DNA of 7,043 nucleotides from NCBI GenBank assembly GCA_030744635.1, contig JASLQE010000191.1:1-7043 (forward strand), read 5' to 3'. This DNA comes from Dehalococcoidia bacterium. GTDB taxonomy: Bacteria; Chloroflexota; Dehalococcoidia; JACVQG01; JAHKAY01. The notes below the pieces were generated by a model that was not told the DNA's origin, did not search any database, and saw only the letters and a program-made list of their open reading frames with translations. Shown here in pieces: positions 5,672 to 7,043 of the stretch (positions are counted from its first letter, which is position 1; the number at the start of each line of letters is the position of its first letter). The position numbers and the translations under genes were made by a program.

Positions 5672-6222
5672 GAGACAAAAGTCATAGTGCTGCCTGCGGC
5701 AAGCGGAACAACAAGGTTATCGCCTATCGGCACCGGAAGCAGCTCCGTCACTGCGGCCACCAGCGCACCCAGCACCAGCACGGCGAGGCCGGGATCTGCC
5801 CCCGCCGCCCCCAAGAAAATCATACTGACCACCAAGGCCACCCCCAGGAATGCCAGTGAGCCTTCCAGGCTTTTACGCCCCAGCCGGTGGCGACCCCAGC
5901 GCTCACCCACCATAGAAGCGGCCTGGTCTGCCACAGCTATAAACAGCACGCCCGCCGCCGCTATCGGGGCGGGGAACAGGATAAAGGCAGCCAGTGTCCC
6001 CAACAGCAGGTAGGTGGAGCTGGAGATGCCCCTGGACTCTCTCCGCTTCACGGCCACCAGGCCGCTAACCAGGCGCTGCACGGGTTTGTAGCGCAGACGC
6101 ACCGCCTCTATAAGCAAGGTCAATACAGTAACCGCGGCCAGCAGCGGTTGCAGGATATCCTGAGTCACGAAGAAGGACAGCACGGGGAACAGGGAACCGC
6201 GCCAACCAGGTGCCACAGCCAC
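5656..6222 (-). CDS. Dolichol kinase/CTP-dependent lipid kinase-like membrane protein
   Basis: A 188-residue multi-pass membrane protein resembling the SEC59/DGK1/VTE5 group, which phosphorylates polyprenols, diacylglycerol or phytol, typically with CTP. Visible signatures: RRESRGISSSTYLLLG (60-75), the VADQAASMVGERWGRHRLG stretch (97-115) with Asp99, and the RKSLEGSLAF motif (116-125). TELLPVPIGDNLVVPL (159-174), also typical of the group, follows. Hydrophobic segments lie at roughly 11-20, 26-43, 70-98, 121-139, 145-163 and 166-182. The N-terminus is short: the RK-x-x-H motif I expect in the first helix is absent, and the open frame upstream (to 6264) does not supply it. The start is uncertain; GTG at 6222 or GTG at 6216 are both possible and neither has a clear Shine-Dalgarno sequence. 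It begins 37 bases after the preceding gene. Substrate unknown. Confidence 0.74.
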   Translation of the reverse strand: MAVAPGWRGSLFPVLSFFVTQDILQPLLAAVTVLTLLIEAVRLRYKPVQRLVSGLVAVKRRESRGISSSTYLLLGTLAAFILFPAPIAAAGVLFIAVADQAASMVGERWGRHRLGRKSLEGSLAFLGVALVVSMIFLGAAGADPGLAVLVLGALVAAVTELLPVPIGDNLVVPLAAGSTMTFVSWQMV

Positions 6223-6259
6223 CTTGCCACTTTGCGGGTGCTGGGCCGGGTATGGATGG

Positions 6260-7043
6260 TCACGCTCCGGCCTCTCTGAACTCCTTGCTCACCGCCTCCA
6301 ACAGGCCGGGGTTGGTGAGCAGGTCCACAGCCGTCATAGCCATTCCTTTGGCCCCCAGCAGTATGGCCCCCTCCCCCTGCGGTGAGGAGGCCGCCTGTGC
6401 GAACTCCGGGCTGTGGGGAGGCACATCCGGGGCGGCAATGGCTATAGAGGGATGAATACCGGGCACCACCCGGCTTACATTGCCCATGTCCGTGCTGCCG
6501 AAGGGACGCCTCAGGTTGGGTGCGGGCAGCGGACGGCCCAGGGCGGCCAGGTTATCCGCAAAGGCCTGCCCCAGGGCCAAGTTCGGGCGCATGGGGGCGT
6601 ACTGCACCTCACCCCAGCGGTAGCTGAGCCCGGCGCCGCCGGCGGTGGCTGCCGCACGGAAGCAGTTGAGCACCCGCTCCTTCAGCACCTCCAGGTAATC
6701 CTCGTCCACCGCACGGACCATGAACTTTCCGGCACAGAACCGGGGCACCACATTAGGCGCTTCCCCCCCGTGGGTAATGACGCCGTGGACTCGGTCGGTA
6801 TCCCGGATGTGCTGACGCAGTGAGTTGATGGCCTGGAAGGCCAGCACCATGGTCTCCAGGGCATTCACCCCTTCCTCGGGACGGGCGGCGGCGTGGGCGG
6901 AGCGCCCCAGGAACTCCACATCCAGGGAGGCACAGGCCAGTGAGGCGTTGGCCAGGGAGTCCCGGACCCCCGGGTGCACCATCATGGCCGCATCGACCCC
7001 ATCAAAGGCCCCCCGCCGCACCATCAGGCCCTTACCCCCCCGG
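6260..7043 (-). CDS. M20-family amidohydrolase/peptidase, 5' end outside the window
   Basis: Partial gene: 260 C-terminal residues are visible, starting at base 7042 with RGGKGLMV; the ATG at 7024 is internal. The family contains zinc or cobalt amidohydrolases that cleave N-acyl or p-aminobenzoyl-glutamate-type amide bonds. Numbering from the first visible residue: the DGVDAAMMVHPG segment with His24; the lid/dimerisation domain beginning LDVEFLGRSAHAAARPEEGVNALE (40-63); GGEAPNVVPRFCAGKFMVRA (92-111); GSTDMGNVS (182-190); and a late His210 in HSPEF, a likely metal ligand. Members are about 390-400 residues, so about 130 residues with the first metal ligands are off the edge. It resembles the AbgB/PM20D2 type more than acetylornithine deacetylases. 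The stop lies 37 bases before the next gene, so they may be cotranscribed. Substrate cannot be told. Confidence 0.92.
   Translation of the reverse strand, partial: RGGKGLMVRRGAFDGVDAAMMVHPGVRDSLANASLACASLDVEFLGRSAHAAARPEEGVNALETMVLAFQAINSLRQHIRDTDRVHGVITHGGEAPNVVPRFCAGKFMVRAVDEDYLEVLKERVLNCFRAAATAGGAGLSYRWGEVQYAPMRPNLALGQAFADNLAALGRPLPAPNLRRPFGSTDMGNVSRVVPGIHPSIAIAAPDVPPHSPEFAQAASSPQGEGAILLGAKGMAMTAVDLLTNPGLLEAVSKEFREAGA

Noticed and set aside
6223..6259. Gap between the M20 hydrolase and the membrane kinase as a promoter region
   Set aside because: The 37 bases contain no recognisable -10/-35 pair or palindrome.

Overview
The window looks like a GC-rich (roughly 60% by eye) bacterial chromosome segment. 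Every gene I can support lies on the minus strand, packed end to end, so transcription runs from high to low coordinates. GTG starts are frequent (five of the seven genes whose start is visible). The content suggests an anaerobe: a split activase/2-hydroxyacyl-CoA-dehydratase-like iron-sulfur module next to a thioredoxin system and a phospholipid-synthesis gene. A Dehalococcoidia-like Chloroflexota or another strict anaerobe would fit, but that assignment is a weak inference from gene content.

Layout in transcription order. (1) 7043-6260: the C-terminal two thirds of an M20-family amidohydrolase, cut by the window edge. (2) 6222-5656: a small multi-pass membrane protein of the dolichol kinase/CTP-dependent lipid kinase type, apparently lacking the usual N-terminal motif. 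(3) 5655-5624: a short AT-rich gap. Together with the end of gene 2 it holds a good sigma70-like promoter overlapping an 11-bp hairpin/palindrome and short direct repeats. (4) 5623-2558: three coupled genes, two paralogous DUF2229/HgdB-like proteins and one BadF/HgdC-type ATPase activase. (5) 2556-1549: plsX. (6) 1571-1: trxA, a small thioredoxin-fold protein with a C-x3-C motif, and a thioredoxin reductase missing only its last residues.

From 5623 to 1 the genes touch or overlap (overlaps of 4, 23, 23 and 1 nt; gaps of 1 and 2 nt), so a single operon of seven genes is likely. The activase should use ATP to push low-potential electrons onto the cluster-bearing HgdB-like pair. PlsX makes acyl-phosphate for phospholipid synthesis. 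The three redox genes form a thiol-disulfide relay. Why these three units are linked is the main open question. No RNA genes, insertion sequences, CRISPR arrays or long repeats were seen, and no gene-free stretch exceeds 40 bases.
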